Assembly (NCBI RefSeq): GCF_036898095.1
Contig: NC_090751.1
Span: 75,691,797-75,755,796 of the forward strand
Direction of reading: 5' to 3'
Source of the DNA: Palaemon carinicauda
Lineage: Eukaryota; Arthropoda; Malacostraca; Decapoda; Palaemonidae
DNA: 64,000 bases
The notes beneath the pieces are model-generated. The model saw nothing but the letters and a program-made list of their open reading frames with translations. It was not told where the DNA came from and ran no database searches. The stretch's first letter is position 1, and each line of letters starts with the position of its first letter. The position numbers and the translations under genes are program-made. Below are positions 21,501 through 34,019 of the stretch, one piece after another.

Positions 21501-23200
21501 GAAGGTTCTGGGTTTTCACTGATGAAGCTGAGACAGTATATTTCTGCACTTGCTGAGTCAGAACTGGGTCCGGCAACGGGATCAGTTTTAGGCGTAGTTC
21601 CGTTACCAGGGGGAACCAAACGCTGTTGGGCCACTTGTGGGCCACTATTGCTGCCGTCCCCCGATAGATCTCAGTTTGTCGAGGACTTTCAGCAGAAGTT
21701 TGGTTGGAGGGAATAGGTAGATCTTAGACCATCTGTTCCAATCTATGGACATCGCATCCATTGCTTCCACTAGAGGATCCTTGTACGGGGCTACATACCG
21801 GGGTAGCTTCTTGTTGTCGCTCGTTGCGAAGAGGTCTATCTGCAGTCCTGGGACTTTGCGTAAGATGAAGGAGAACAATCTTGCGTCTAGGGACCATTCT
21901 GACTCTATCGGTTTGGTCCTGGATAGAGCGTCCGCTGTCACATTGCGGAACCCTTGAAGGTGGACTGCTGACAAGTGCCATCTCTTCTTCTCCGCTAGGC
22001 GGAGGATGGCTAGTATCACTTGATTTATGTTAGGCGATCTCGAGCCCTGTCGATTTAAGCATCTCATTATGACTTCGCTGTCTAGAACCAGACAGATGTG
22101 GATTGAGCAGCGGAATTTCAGTTTCTTTAGGGAAAGAAAAACTGCCATGGCTTCCAGAAAGTTGATATGGAAGATTTTGAAGAGGGGAGACCAGGTTCCT
22201 TGAACTTTCCGATGATGAGAGTGACCTCCCCACCCTTCTTTCGAGGCATCCGTGTGAACGGTGACTGACGGTGGAGGTGGTTGTAAGGGAATCTTGTTCT
22301 TTAGGTTCTCGGCCTCCAACCATGGCTTGAGTAGGGATCGCAGACGATTTGGTATCGTTCTTTTTAGATCTCTTCGAGCGTTTGATGCGTATTTTCTCCA
22401 GACTCCTGATGCATCTTTTAATTGTGCTCTCAATACTGGATCTGTCACTGAGGCGAACTGAAGAGACCCCAACACTCTCTCCTGTTGTCTTCTTGATATC
22501 CTTTGCGGACCGAAGAAGGCTTCTGACAGATCCTGCTATCTCTTTCCTTTTCTTTGATGGAATGGAAAGGCAGTGCGACTGCAAGTTCCAGTGAACGCCC
22601 AGCCACTGAAACTTCTGAGCTGGAGACAGTCGGGATTTTTCCAAGTTGATTTTGAATCCCAAGTGTTTCAGGAACTGGATCACTTCCTTGGAGGCTTGCC
22701 TGCACTCTTCTTCGGATGCTGCCCACACCAGCCAGTCGTCCAGGTAGGCTACCACCTGGATTCCCTTTAGGCGTAGTTGATGAATGACTGCATTTGCAAG
22801 CTTGGTGAATACCCTTGGAGCTATGTTTAGTCCGAAGGGCATGGCTCTGAAGACATACTGTCTTCTTTATAGTTTGAATCCCAGGTAGGGGGAAACTTGA
22901 CGGCTGATCGGAACGTGCCAGTACGCATCCGTCATGTCTATGGAGACTGTGTATGCCCGTTTGGGTAACAGGGTCCTGATGAGTTGAAGCATCAGCATTT
23001 TGAACTTGTAGTTCACTATGAACTTGTTGAGTGGTGACAAGTCCAGAATTACTCTGAGCTTTTCCGAGTCCTTCGTCGGAACACAAAATAGCCTTCCTTG
23101 GAATCTGACAGACTTTGCCTTCCGTATAACTCTTTTGCTCAAGAGTTCCTGAACATATTCTTCCAATATGGGGGTTGAGTGTTGGAAGAATTGAGGGAAG
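21430..23200 (-). pseudogene. DIRS-D reverse transcriptase-RNase H
   Basis: RT start and DLSPLN lie at about 22867-23166, a stop (TAA) follows, then MPFGLNIAPRVF and YLDD near 22740. A frameshift lies near 22500, and RNase H with HTDASKEGWGGH, LDSEVIMRCLN and NVTADALSR occupies 21645-22475. A further shift near 21650 precedes the connection region. The RNase H acidic residues remain although the whole is not translatable. More diverged from A, B and E than those are from each other. Confidence 0.85.
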
Positions 23201-23239
23201 GTTGGTAGAGTTGAGCTCCAACTCCACCCTAGTCCGTTC

Positions 23240-25233
23240 TTGATTAGGCTGTGGGCCCAGGGAAGTAGAAGAGTCTCCCTCCTACCGGTAGCATCTCACT
23301 TTGAGTGCTGGAAGGAGGATTTACCTCCTTGGCCACGTCCACCCCTGTTGCCCCTACCTCTGGAGGGGCGTCTGGAGGAACCTCGAAAGGATCCTCGAGA
23401 CTTCGGCCGAAAGGTCGTAGACTGCTTTTCAAACACTGGGGTGAACACTGGTGACTGAGTCGCCAGTGTTTGGGGCACCAGTTGGAAGGTAGTGGGTGAC
23501 TGTGCCACCATCTGGGACACCGTGGCCACGGGAAGCTGTTGTTGTTGCTTAGGCCGAGAGGGCACATTAGGTCGTTTTGGTCTATTCTTCGGCTGGGGAC
23601 CCTCGTCAGCTGAAGATTTCCTTTTGAAGGACAAGCCCCATTTGGAAAGAAGGTTTCTATTTTCAGTGGCAGCTTGTCCACAACCTCTTTGACCACTTCA
23701 CTTGGGAAGAGGTCTTTTCCCCAGATGTTAGAAGCTATCAGCTTCCTGGGTTCATGTCTCACTGCAGCCGAGGAAAACACGAATTCTCTGCAAGCCCTTC
23801 GGGCTTTAATAAAGTTGTACAGATCTTTTGTTACTGTCGCCAGATGGGCTTTGGCGAAGACCATGTACTTGTCCGGGGTATCTGGGATGCTTGCCATTGT
23901 CTCCAGGCCAGTCTACAGAGACAAGGAAGCGGCTAAGCATTCTTTCGTCTCCTGTTCCCTACGCAAGAGAAAGTCTGACAGCTTGGGGAGGTCTTCGCCG
24001 AACTGTCGTCCGGCAATATCTGCCTCCAGCTTCCCAACTGTGAAGGTGTTGTGTATATCCTTCCAGTCCGCATTGTCTGATGGGAAGGCAAGGGAGAAGG
24101 GTCTACACTCCTCCAGTGTAGGGCACGGTTTCCCTGCCTAGACTGCCTTTAAGGCTGCCTTGAGCCCTTTGTCCATAAAGGGAAAGGCACGTTTCGGATC
24201 AGCAATGAAGGACGGGTGCTTCATGCTGAAAGCCGGCACCTTAGAGCTAGTAAAGGCCCTCTCTTTTAAGGTGGTGATATATAAGGCCTGAGCCTTAGAG
24301 AGTTCAAGGACAATAGTTTCCTTCGGCTCTGTTTCCTCTCTGAACGCAGGTTCCGTCCTGAGACGGACATAGCAATCTGGGTAGGCCCCTTTGCTGGGCC
24401 AGAACTCAACTTCCTCTGCTGGGACAGTGCCCAGTTTTTCTGAGAGGAAGATCTTCCTGCCCGACATGGGCATGTGCTCTGCGTACCTCCAGGGGTTAAC
24501 GTCAGAGAAGGCGGGGAGATCTTTAACGTTTAGCTTCTTCGGGGCCAAACTAGCTGATACATCTCAGTCCGAGGAGAGGCCTCCTTCTCGGACAATTTCT
24601 TTTGAATGTCCTGCACCATGGACAGCAACGAGTGCAACGTACTCGTGATCAAATCTAGTTGAGGTGCAGTGGAGGAGGTCGAAGGCACCGGCTCATTCAC
24701 TGTGGCCGATGATACCGAAATCGTTTCGGCTTTCTCAGTTTCCGTCTCAGGTGGAACGTCATCCGCCTGATCCAATTCCTCCACTAGGAGATTGTTTTCG
24801 GTCTCCTCTGAGACAACTGACATGTTGTCCTCTAGTTGGATGCTCTCTAAGGCATTCAAAACTTTAGATTTTACCAGAATCTGAACCAGGGGAATCTCAG
24901 GTTGAGCCTGGGGAATAGCTGCATCCGAAGATGCCCTAGGGAAAAGACAAGCCCTCATCTTTTCATTAGGAAGGCATGGGCCAGAAGTCTTCTTCTGGAA
25001 ACCCCTAACCCATTTCACAGCATTTCCCTTGGTGCGTCCCTTGACTCAGTGGACTTTTGGTCATCAAAAGCCTCTCTTATCAGTTTTTCACAAACGGTAC
25101 ATACCTGTGGGTCCCAATACTTGAGAGCCCCCTTGGTGACTGCGCAGCAAGCATGGACCCTGCACATGTCGTGGCCGCAAAAGTTCCTACTGCGGACCCT
25201 GCAAAAACTATTCCCACACTCGGGATGCTCCTC
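23240..25233 (-). pseudogene. DIRS-D Gag-like ORF, exon 2
   Basis: Exon 2 begins at 25233 after a TTTACAG acceptor with Glu-Glu-His and keeps the Cys/His pattern (C-x4-C, GHDMCRVHACC, VCTVC). Frameshifts near 25020 and 24540 and a stop near 24138 split the acidic linker and core. The basic SFRGSSRRPSRGRGNRGG-type tail lies at 23296-23420. Alignment with A and B supports a single ancestral ORF. Confidence 0.8.
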
Positions 25234-27463
25234 CTGTAAAGAAAGGAAAAGTCTATAAGTATTCGGTGAAATTCACAAATTTCAACATACATATATTTTA
25301 TATTAGCTTGGATAGGGTAAGCTATAAATAGGAAAGACACCTACATGTGTTTCCTGTCCAGCCAATTGCTATGACCTCCTCCGATATTGAAAGTAGAATT
25401 CTTAAGAATTTTCAGAGGAAGGTGATATCCTATGATATAAAGTGTCTCTTAACACAATCTTCCAGTTTCAATATTGGGGATTATGGACAATAATGCATCA
25501 TAACCATTAAAGGAAGAGAGAATCACTCTCTAATATGTGATGGTCTCACAATAGGCTGCCCATGAAGCACCTTGTAGGTTGGAAAAACTTTGGGCTACAG
25601 CACTGACTGTTTGGTAACAAGTTGCCAGTCCTGTCAGGCCTGCCGGCACCTCCCGGGCCTGCCAGCGTCTGCCGGGCAAGCCGGCACACGCCGGCCTACT
25701 CTGGGCTATTGAAGGCAATTATTGTCTTCATAAAATTGTGTGATAGGCCGCCGGCAACGGCTCTGCTGCCTGCCGGCGGTCTCTGCCAACGGCGGCGGCT
25801 CTGCCAGCCGGCAGTGGATCTGCCGGCTGGCGGCGGCTATCTGCCTTCCGGCGGCGGCTCTGCCGGCCGGCAGCCGAGGATTCTTCCGTCAAGGGGACCC
25901 AGCGGCAGTCGGCGGCAGATGACCAGGTATGGCTGGCCGGCTACCGGCCGGCAACTCAGCAGCCGGCAGTCGGTCCCCGAATGTCCAATGTCTTTGGGTT
26001 GTCGGTCAACTATGTTCCCAACAAGCGGCGGCAGGGCAACTGCCGGCCAACAGACAATGGACATGGCCCAGTATGAAAGTACAAGAGAAAGAGAGGATGG
26101 AGGAAGGCAAGGGCTCAGCCTTGCCGGCCTGCATCCAGAATGAGGGTTCAAGTGGAAGGGGGAATTAAATTCGGGCTTCCACCCAACCATATCCCAGTCA
26201 TAAGGGCTATGGAAGGCAGTTCAAGGGAAGACTGAAGAACACTCTAAAGAATATGAGGGTACCCGCCGGCAGCCGGCCGGCGGCAGACGGGGAACCTCAG
26301 GCCAGTCCTATAAGAACACTAGGGTCAATGTAGAACGACGGCCAGGAGAGTGTTGGATCATTTAACACGAAAGAGATAGCGGGGAGGGGGTAAGTGTCCT
26401 ATAGGCAAGGTAATGCCCGAAGGCACTACCTAACTTAAAGGATTCTGGTCTCATGAAGTAACCTCAGGTAGGAGAAATCATTTCCCCAGGTTGGGTTAGT
26501 CATTGGAGAGGATGTTAGTAGGACACCATCTCACAGGAGAGTAGAATCTCGTACTAGAGACCTTAGGCAGTGAAGAAATCCTTTCTTCGGACTAGGGTCT
26601 ACCAGCACAGGACTGTCTGCTAGGCCAGGGAAGGGGGAATTGTCATACAAAACCCCCCAAGTATGGCCTAGGGAGGTCTAGCCTCCTGAAAGAGCAGCTT
26701 AACCTGACATGGGAAATCATTTCACCAAGACAGGGAGATGCCTAACACAGACTGATACTCTGATGTCCCGTCCTAAACTCAAAACCGACTCAGTGGTTAA
26801 GAGAAAGAAAACGGAACGTCTCAGTAAAACTTTGCCAGAACTCTGTTCACAGCAAACAAAACTGAGAATAGCCTAGGCTAATCGGAGGGAAAGGGGATTG
26901 CTCTTAAATCTCCTAGGATATTGGTATCAACTTAAAAGGTATAGGAGATGTCAGTCTCCCCTTAAAAGGCAATACAAGAGCAATGGGGACATGTATGAAA
27001 GTATACTAAAGCCTCTAGGCTAGTAGCCTAGGAGCATTGAGAATCGTTCACCGAAACTCTCTGTATACTATCTTGGAAGAGGAAAGCATAATTAAGCAAT
27101 ATCATAAATGTGTAAAATATTGCCTGTGCTTCAATAAAACTTTACCAGGTTATATCATGCATGAAGTGTGTAGGTGCCTAGGCTAGGAAGCCTAGCACTC
27201 GTGAGGCTCGATCATAAATACCCAAATCCACGACAACAATGACATAATATAAGAATCCCTTGCTAAATATCTAAATAGCTAAAGTTATTAAAGCGTAAAA
27301 ATGCCGGGAAAGGGTCGTTCTGGCTACCTAAATGAACAGAAAGAACGACCACGTCCATGACGTCATCCGGCTGGCAACAGCTCTTGTTACGTTAATTACG
27401 ATCTCAATCGAAAAGCAAAACTGGCAAGAGCTCACATTTACACAAGATAAAGATCTTACTTAA
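25234..27463 (-). other. DIRS-D intron, about 2.2 kb
   Basis: Bounded by exon 1 at 27464 (AAG then TTAAGTAAG) and the acceptor TTTCTTTACAG at 25234. Contains a CCGGC-rich block at 25620-26290. Position, length and composition match the DIRS-B intron. Open frames in the GC-rich part are compositional; no gene. Confidence 0.72.
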
Positions 27464-27499
27464 CTTTCCAGAAGCTGATGAGGCTGGGGAAGACATCAT
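27464..27499 (-). pseudogene. DIRS-D exon 1 (MMSSPASSASGK)
   Basis: Twelve codons on the reverse strand from 27499, ending Ser-Gly-Lys exactly as in B, C and E. The donor side reads AAAGTTAAGTAAG. Its distance from the terminal repeat (27567) is about the same as in DIRS-B. Confidence 0.7.
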
Positions 27500-27566
27500 A
27501 GCGTCAAAAATACTCCAAAATAGCACAAGAGAACAGGGAAAACATCGGTCAAGCGAGCTACGATAA

Positions 27567-27917
27567 AAAGAATGATGGTGGCGCCTCGGGGTGGCGGATT
27601 GGTGCACTATTTGCAGAGCAGTAGGGAGTGTCGAGAGCGATGTCTCTGTAACGACTCTCCTTATTCTTGCCTCTCTTTCCCCTCGAAGTGAAAGCTCTAT
27701 TGGGGGCGTAGATAGCCATGAGACGTGTCAAGAATACGTCCTCTGATATTACGCGATATCTCTTCGTAAAATTTTAAGGGATATTCGCTCCAGGAGTTAG
27801 AATCCTGGATACCTTTGGTAAATTCTCTGGGATATATCACTGTAGGTCAAATATACCTAGGAAGCTACCTTCGAAGGAACTTCCATCAGGACGACATGGC
27901 CTGAGCCCAAAAAAAAA
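27567..27917 (-). repeat. DIRS-D terminal repeat (high-coordinate copy)
   Basis: Inverse partner of 6088-6443, ending GACATGGCCTGAGCCC plus an A run. G1 sequence (RNase H stop region) resumes at about 27918. Confidence 0.85.
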
Positions 27918-28543
27918 GCTTTAGATTAATCAACAGACCTAGAGAGAGAATCTGCAAGGACATTTTCCTTGCCTGCTATATGGTGAACATTTATTTTGAA
28001 TGGTTGCAAAAATAAAGCCCATCTTAAAATTCTCTTATTGTTCTGCTGACATTTATTAATAAAGGTTAATGGGTTATTATCAGTATATATGTCTATTTCA
28101 AAATTACCGTTAAACAAGTATATCTCAAGGTGCATTAAACTCAAAATTAAACTTAAAGCTTCTTTTTCAACAATACTGTAATTTAACTGGTGGCTATCAT
28201 ATTTCTTTGAAAAGTAAGATACAGGGTGTAAAATACCATCATGTTCCTATAATAATACACTACCAGCTCCTACTTCACTGGAGTCTACCTGTAACTTGAA
28301 TGGTAGATTAAAGTCTGGGAATTTCAGCACTGGCTTAGACATTAACATGAGCTTAAGTTTATTAAAAGCTTCGTCACATTCCTTTGACCAAACAAACTTC
28401 ACATCCTTTTTCAGCAACTCTGTTAATGGGTAGGCTATATCTGAAAAGTTCTTACAAAATTTTCTGTAATACCCCACTGTTCCCAAAAATTTCATCACTC
28501 CACGTTTAGATGTAAGGAGGGTCAAATTCTTTATGACCTCAAT
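27918..28543 (-). pseudogene. G1 RT thumb/connection and RNase H
   Basis: Upper part: GVMKFLGTVGYYRKFCKNFS, the RT thumb of Ty3/gypsy, then LQVDSSEVGAGSVLL, the RNase H start. A stop follows (Gln to stop near 28247). Lower part: IYTDNNPLTFINK and HHIAGKENVLADSLSR, the RNase H end, with the stop near 27925. This is the last coding part of G1, which confirms that RNase H and not integrase closes the pol. Confidence 0.87.
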
Positions 28544-28551
28544 ATGACAAT

Positions 28552-29751
28552 TGATTGGTTTCCGGTGAGAGTGGGGCTGAGACAGGGATGTGTGATGTCG
28601 CCGTGGTTGTTTAACTTGTATGTTGATGGAGTGGTGAGAGAGGTGAATGCTCGAGTGCTTGGACGAGGATTAAAACTGGTAGGCGAAAATGACCATGAAT
28701 GGGAGGTAAATCAGTTGTTGTTTGCGGATGATACTGTACTGGTAGCAGACACAGAAGAGAAGCTTGACCGACTAGTGACAGAATTTGGAAAGGTGTGTGA
28801 GAGAAGGAAGTTGAGATTTAATGTGGGTAAGAGTAAGGTTATGAGATGTACGAGAAGGGAAGGTGGTGCAAGGTTGAATGTCATGTTGAATGGAGAGTTA
28901 CTTGAGGAGGTGGATCAGTTTAAGTACTTGGGGTCTATTGTTGCAGCAAATGGTGGAGTGGAAGCAGATGTGCGTCAGAGAGTGAATGAAGGTTGCAAAG
29001 TGTTGGGGGCAGTTAAGGGAGTAGTAAAAAATAGAGGGTTGGGCATGAATGTAAAGAGAGTTCTATATGAGAAAGTGATTGTACCAACTGTGATGTATGG
29101 ATCGGAGTTGTGGGGAATGAAAGTGATGGAGAGACAGAAATTGAATGTGTTTGAGATGAAGTGTCTGAGGAGTATGGCTGGTGTATCTCGAGTAGATAGG
29201 GTTAGGAACGAAGTGGTGAGGGAGAGAACGGGTGTAAGAAATGAGTTAGCGGCTAGAGTGGATATGAATGTGTTGAGGTGGTTTGGCCATGTTGAGAGAA
29301 TGGAAAATGGTTGTCTGCTAAAGAAGGTGATGAATGCAAGAGTTGATGGGAGAAGTACAAGAGGAAGGCCAAGGTTTGGGTAGATGGATGGTGTGAAGAA
29401 AGCTCTGGGTGATAGGAGGATAGATGTGAGAGAGGCAAGAGAGCGTGCTAGAAATAGGAATAAATGGCGAGCAATTGTGACGCAGTTCCGGTAGGCCCTG
29501 CTGCTTCCTTCGGTGCCTTAGATGACCGCGGAGGTAGCAGCAGTAGGGGAGTCAGCATTATGAAGCTTCATCTGTGGTGGAAATGTGGGAGGTTGGGCTG
29601 TGGCACCCTAGCAGTACCAGCTGAACTCGGTTGAGTCCCTGATTAGGCTCAAGGAACATAGAGAGTAGAGGTCCCCTTTTTGTTTTGTTTCATTGTTGGT
29701 GTCGGCTACCCCCCAAAATTGGGGGAAGTGCCTTGGTATATGGATGGATGG
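28552..29751 (+). mobile_element. LINE-1a: 5'-truncated non-LTR retrotransposon in G1
   Basis: Starts within the RT domain and ends with a short (GGAT)n tail. The 8-bp target duplication ATGACAAT flanks it at 28544-28551 and 29752-29759. G1 reading continues across the site (RT palm to thumb). Severe 5' truncation and a direct repeat are typical of target-primed reverse transcription. The family is the same as the 38100-39184 copy; an endonuclease-RT LINE, clade not fixed. Confidence 0.9.
28553..29494 (+). pseudogene. LINE-1a reverse transcriptase C-terminal part (one stop)
   Basis: Begins at GLRQGCVMSPWLFNLYVDG, then the catalytic LLFADDTVLV near 28720, NVGKSKVMR, FKYLGS and the C-terminal LRWFGHVERM / RSTRGRPRFG block. 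TAG at 29381 replaces a Trp present in the sister copy, after which the frame continues to TAG 29492. No apurinic endonuclease domain because of truncation. Confidence 0.88.
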
Positions 29752-29759
29752 ATGACAAT

Positions 29760-29939
29760 CAATAGGTTTCACTTGGCCACTTCCTATTTCATGTCCTAAA
29801 TATTGAACAGTAGTTTTTCCAAATTCACATTTGGCAGGTTTATCGTAACATTGAATTCTAATAACCTCTTAAAAACATCATATACGTTTTAGATGTGATC
29901 TTCCCAGGTTTCTCCAACTATGATAATGTCATCCAAATA
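29760..29939 (-). pseudogene. G1 RT catalytic segment (YLDD)
   Basis: Reverse strand from 29939 reads YLDDIIIVGETWEDHI and continues, with two stops and a shift, toward the thumb piece at 28543. Its upstream neighbour is 36451 onward: the two halves join as ...LEGVFV + YLDDIII. The insertion of DIRS-E thus lies immediately before the catalytic motif. Confidence 0.85.
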
Positions 29940-30345
29940 AACAGATTTTGAGCGAAGCGAAAAATCTATTTTTGGGTGAGATGGCCATGTCGTCCTGATA
30001 GAAGGTTCCTTCAGTAGCTTTCTTTGGATATATATAACTGCTAAAATATTCCCAGAGAATTAAACTAAAGGTTTTCACAGAATTCTAACTTCTGAAGCGA
30101 GTATTCTAAGGGTTAACCTTATAGAATGTCGTATATCAACAGGGGATTCATGCATTAACACGTTACATGGCCATCTGCACCCCACCTAGCGTTTACGCTT
30201 CAAGGGGAAGATGTGGCGAGTGAATGTGGGAGGTAACTGGGGGGCCGTTCCAAAGATACTCTCCCTTCGTCACTGTTACGATACTCGCAGCTGCGTGACA
30301 TCACGTCCGTCTTCACCATTCCGTTCTAGCCATATCCGGCCTCCG
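29940..30345 (-). repeat. DIRS-E terminal repeat (low-coordinate copy)
   Basis: Opens with ATTTTGAGCGAAGCGAAAAA and ATCTATTTTTGGGTGAGAT, runs to CGTCCGTCTTCACCATTCCG; inverse of 36098-36450 with modest divergence. Confidence 0.85.
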
Positions 30346-30400
30346 CGATACAATACAGCAGGGAGGGTCCTAGAAGGCTGAACTGGAACAGTTGGGCGGG

Positions 30401-30494
30401 TCCATCAAGACGACATGGCCATCTCACCCAAAAATAGATTTTTCGCTTCGCTCAAAATCAGTTTTTTGGGCTCAAGCCATGTCGTCCTGATGGA
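30401..30494 (-). repeat. DIRS-E internal complementary region
   Basis: TCCATCAAGACGACATGGCC ... CGCTTCGCTCAAAATCAG joined to TTTTTTGGGCTCAAGCC ... CGTCCTGATGGA. Intact example of the structure that DIRS-C interrupts in DIRS-D. Confidence 0.85.
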
Positions 30495-31262
30495 AGTGTA
30501 CCAGAGAATTAATGTAATGTGGGTTTGTTTCCAATTTAAGTGCCTGGAACTCCGAATAAACGTTCCGTGGTCTGTTGACCAAGAGACCGTGACATCTCCG
30601 TGTAATGTCACTACCAGAGGCATTACAATGACCCGACGTCCCGCCCCCCTGGCGGGGAAAGTCCTAGTAGGACAAGATGAACATCTCGAAGTAATCTGAC
30701 GAAGAAAGACTCACCTGGATAAGAAATCATGTCGGTCTCCAGACAGAACAGAAGGGTAAGTATTTGTGTAGGAACAAATTTATACCATTAGGTGAGTACA
30801 TAAGAGATAGTAGGTACACTAATCATAATAACTTTAGAAAAGGTTCAGTAAAACACGAACAGCAATATATTTTCATATAATAATAGGAGCGAAGGAGACG
30901 CATGTTGTAAATAAAATAAATATTTTATTTGAAATTTGCAAGGAAATATGAAAATTTTTGTACAATAATAAAATACAATAATAGACATAGATATGGTAAA
31001 GGCAGGTGGTGCAGAATCTGAAAAAGAAACAATCATTTCTGTAATCACTAGTTCCTGAGGAACGTCAGTATTTTAAATCAAGATACACTTTATGTCCGAG
31101 AACATGTGGCACATGTGTACGAATTTATGTCGTTTCACCTTGGTAAAGGACAGTCCATTAGTGACACTAAGTGTCCACTGAAATCACTATGTAACGCACT
31201 AGGGTCAACACAGGCACCCGTTTGAGTTAAAGTCCCGAGAAAACTCACTGTCCTACGCAGCA
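30495..31262 (-). other. DIRS-E 3' region
   Basis: AT-rich, no ORF of interest. Reading downward from the recombinase stop it matches the DIRS-B 3' region (GGGACTTTAACTCAAACGGG, CACCTGCCTTTACC). The tandem duplication breakpoint lies inside it at 31226. Confidence 0.6.
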
Positions 31263-32345
31263 CTAAATACCAGGTTTCATCACACTACCTGCTGCCACCA
31301 ACAATCTTTTCACTTCTCGCACCTGCTTCGAATAGTGTTTGAAAAACACTCTGGGGGACCTCCAGCCTGTGAAGGATCGGAGGCTTTCGAAGTCCATTCC
31401 TTGGAAGAAATTTAGGGAAAAAGCGACTTTCCTGGGATCATGACCTACGGGTGTACTGTCAGGATCCGCCCTGCGAATAAAGGAGGTGATTTTCGCTCTA
31501 AGTTGTTTTAGTGACAGGTCACTGCCCAACATTTCTCCTTTGTAAAGCTGTCCTCCACCAAAGTCTCAAGTTCTTCGAAGATAGACCTTAAGACTCTCCA
31601 CTGGGCATAGAGAGACATCTTCCTTCAGGATGCAGATTCTCCAAGGGCCCCATCTTTTGGTAGGAAGTTCATTTTTAGCGAGAAACGTGGGGTCAGGGAA
31701 GAGGGTAAGTTCCCCCATGTCGGCGAACTATATCTGGCCCTTTTTTCTTGATAATGCCACTATTTCACTGACTCAGGCTCCCGAGGCGAGAGCAAAAAGG
31801 GAGATCACTTTCTGAGTCAAGTCTTTCAGAGGGCAAGAGTCGTCCAAGTTAGAGGCAAAATGGAGCACCTTATCCAGGGACCAGGAGATGGGTCTCGGTG
31901 GAGGTGCTGGACGGAGTCTAGCACACGCCTTCGGAAGTTTATTGAAGATTTTGCTGGATAAATCTATTTGGAAGGCGTACAGAAGTGGTCTAGTCAAGGC
32001 CGATTCGCAGGTGGAAATCGTATTGGCTGCTAAGCCTTGTCCATGAAGGTGAATAAAGAAGGACATGCAAAAATCTATGGAGATTTCCGTAGGGTTTTTT
32101 GCCTTGACGAAGGATACCCACCTCTTCCAGGATGACTCATATTGCCTTCTGGTAGACTGTTTTGTATTCCTCTAGGAAGTCTAAACTTTTCTTCGAGATC
32201 CCAAACCTTTTCTTCACGGCTAGGGAGAGAAAATCGTGAGATGAAGGTCCTTGACTTTCTTTGATGAAGCGAAGACAGTCGACTTCTGCACCTGTTGGGA
32301 GAGAACTGGGCCCGGTAGTGGGATCAGCTTGGGCTGTAGCTCCAG
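31263..32345 (-). pseudogene. DIRS-E tyrosine recombinase (stops and shift)
   Basis: Pieces: about 32345-32137 (KKRFGISKKSLDFLEEYKT), 32066-31773 (FFIHLHGQGLAANTIS to ALASGA) and 31532-31263 with GHDPRK (H-x-x-R) and VFFKHYSKQ (Tyr). A one-base difference near 32160 and stops in between break the frame. Catalytic residues remain. The identical pieces recur in the duplicate at +8320. Confidence 0.87.
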
Positions 32346-33975
32346 GACTAGGGGGAACCAGTTGCTCCGGGGCCACTTGGGAGCCACTAGGGCTGCTGTC
32401 CCTTTAAAGGTTCTCAGTTTGGAGAGGACTTTCAGCAGAAGGTTGGGTGGAGGGAACAGGTAAATCTTGGACCATCTGTTCCAGTCCAGGGACATGGCGT
32501 CCACTGCTTCCGCTTTGGGGTCCTCGTAAGGGGCTACATATCGAGGAAGTTACTTGTTGTCGCTCATCGTGAAGAGGTCGATCTGTAGTTCCGGGACTTG
32601 ACAAGAGATGAAGGAGAATGATCTTGCGTCTAGGGACCATTCCGACTCTATGGGGTTTGTCCACGATAGAGCGTCCTCCGTCACATTGCGGAATCCTTGT
32701 AGGTGAACTGCAGATAGGTGCCACTTCTTCCTGTCCGCTAGGCAGAAGATGGGTAGTAACACCTGATTTAGGTGGGGCGATCTTAAGCCCTGACGATTGA
32801 GACATCTGACTACCACCGAGCTATCCAGAGTTAGACGGATGTGTATCGAAGGACGTGGGGATAATTTCTTCAGGGTGAGAAGAACCGCCATGGCCCCCAA
32901 GATGTTGATGTGAAACGTCTTGAATAGGGGAAACCATGTTCCTTGAACTTGTCGCTGGTGGGAGTGGCTCCCCCATCCCTCCAGGGAGGCGTCCGTGTGG
33001 ATGTTGAGCGACGGAGGTGGAGTTTGGAGAGGGATGGATCTCTTCAAAGTCCTTGCTTCTGACCACGGGCTGAGCAGGGAGCGAAGCCTGTTTGGTAGGG
33101 GTCTCTTGAGGTCTCTTCGAGCGACGGATGCGTTTCGTCTCCATACTCCTGATGCATCCTTTAGCTGTGCTCGAAGTACTGGGTTTGTCACTGAGGCGAA
33201 CTGTAGTTAGCCGAGAGCTTGCTCTTGCTATCGTCTTGAGATCCGTTTGGATTTGAGAAGTCTCCTGACAGACCCTGCTATTTCTTTCCTTTTCTTTAAT
33301 GGGATGGAAAGGCGGTGTGACTGAAGGTCCCAATGGATTCCTAACCATTGGAACTTCTGAACTGGAGCGAGGCGAGACTTCTTGGTGTTTATCTTGAAAC
33401 CCAGATGTTCCAGGAATTGGGTTACTTTGCTGCAAGCTGTCAAACACCTTTCTGGTGAAGTCGACCAGACTAGCCAGTCGTCGAGGTAGGCCATCACTTG
33501 GATGCCCTGAAGGTGTAGCTGGTGGACGATCGTGTCTGCTAGCTTGGTGAAGATTCTTGGAGCCACGTTGACCCCGAAGGGCATGGCTCTGAAGGCGTAG
33601 CTTCTTCGATTGAGCCGGAATCCTAGGTAGGAGGAAGCATGGTGGTTCATTGGGATGTGCCAGTAGGCATCCGCCAGGTCTATTGAGACCGTGTAGGCCT
33701 TGCGAGGCAGTAGGGCTCTTATTTGTTGAAGAGTCAGCATCTTGAATTTGTAGTTCACAATGAACTTGTTGAAGGGGGACAAGTCCAGAATGATTCTGAG
33801 TTTGTCTGAGTCCTTCTTGGGAACACAAAAGAGTCTTCCCTGGAACCTAGTTGACTTTACCCTCTTGATCACCTTCTTGTTCAAGAGTTCTAGGATATAT
33901 TCTTCCAGGAGGGGGGTTGATGGCTGGAAGAATTGGTGGAAGGTTGGAAGTGGTTACGTCCAGCTCCAACCCAGT
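32220..33975 (-). pseudogene. DIRS-E reverse transcriptase-RNase H (two stops)
   Basis: RT from about 33975 with DLSPFN, SIDLADAYWHIPMNHH, YLDD near 33490; TAG at 33228 replaces Gln. RNase H continues in the same frame (HTDASLEGWGSH, LDSSVVVRCLN, NVTEDALSW with changes in the last motif); TAA near 32553 replaces Gln; ends TAG 32220. Shows the ancestral RT-RNase H junction that DIRS-B lost. Confidence 0.88.
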
Positions 33976-34019
33976 CCGTTCTTGATGATGCTGTGTGCCC
34001 AAGGATCGAAGGTCCAGCG

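Larger units (their letters stand above)
6088..27917 (-). mobile_element. DIRS-D: reverse-strand DIRS element inserted in G1
   Basis: Bounded by a pair of inverted repeats (6088-6443 and 27567-27917) that match each other closely. Reading down from 27917: terminal repeat, exon 1, intron, Gag-like, RT-RNase H, tyrosine recombinase, 3' region, ICR, terminal repeat. DIRS-C interrupts its ICR at about 6554/19573. It sits between the G1 RNase H end (27918) and the G1 3' UTR. All frames are badly decayed, making it one of the older DIRS copies here. Confidence 0.85.
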
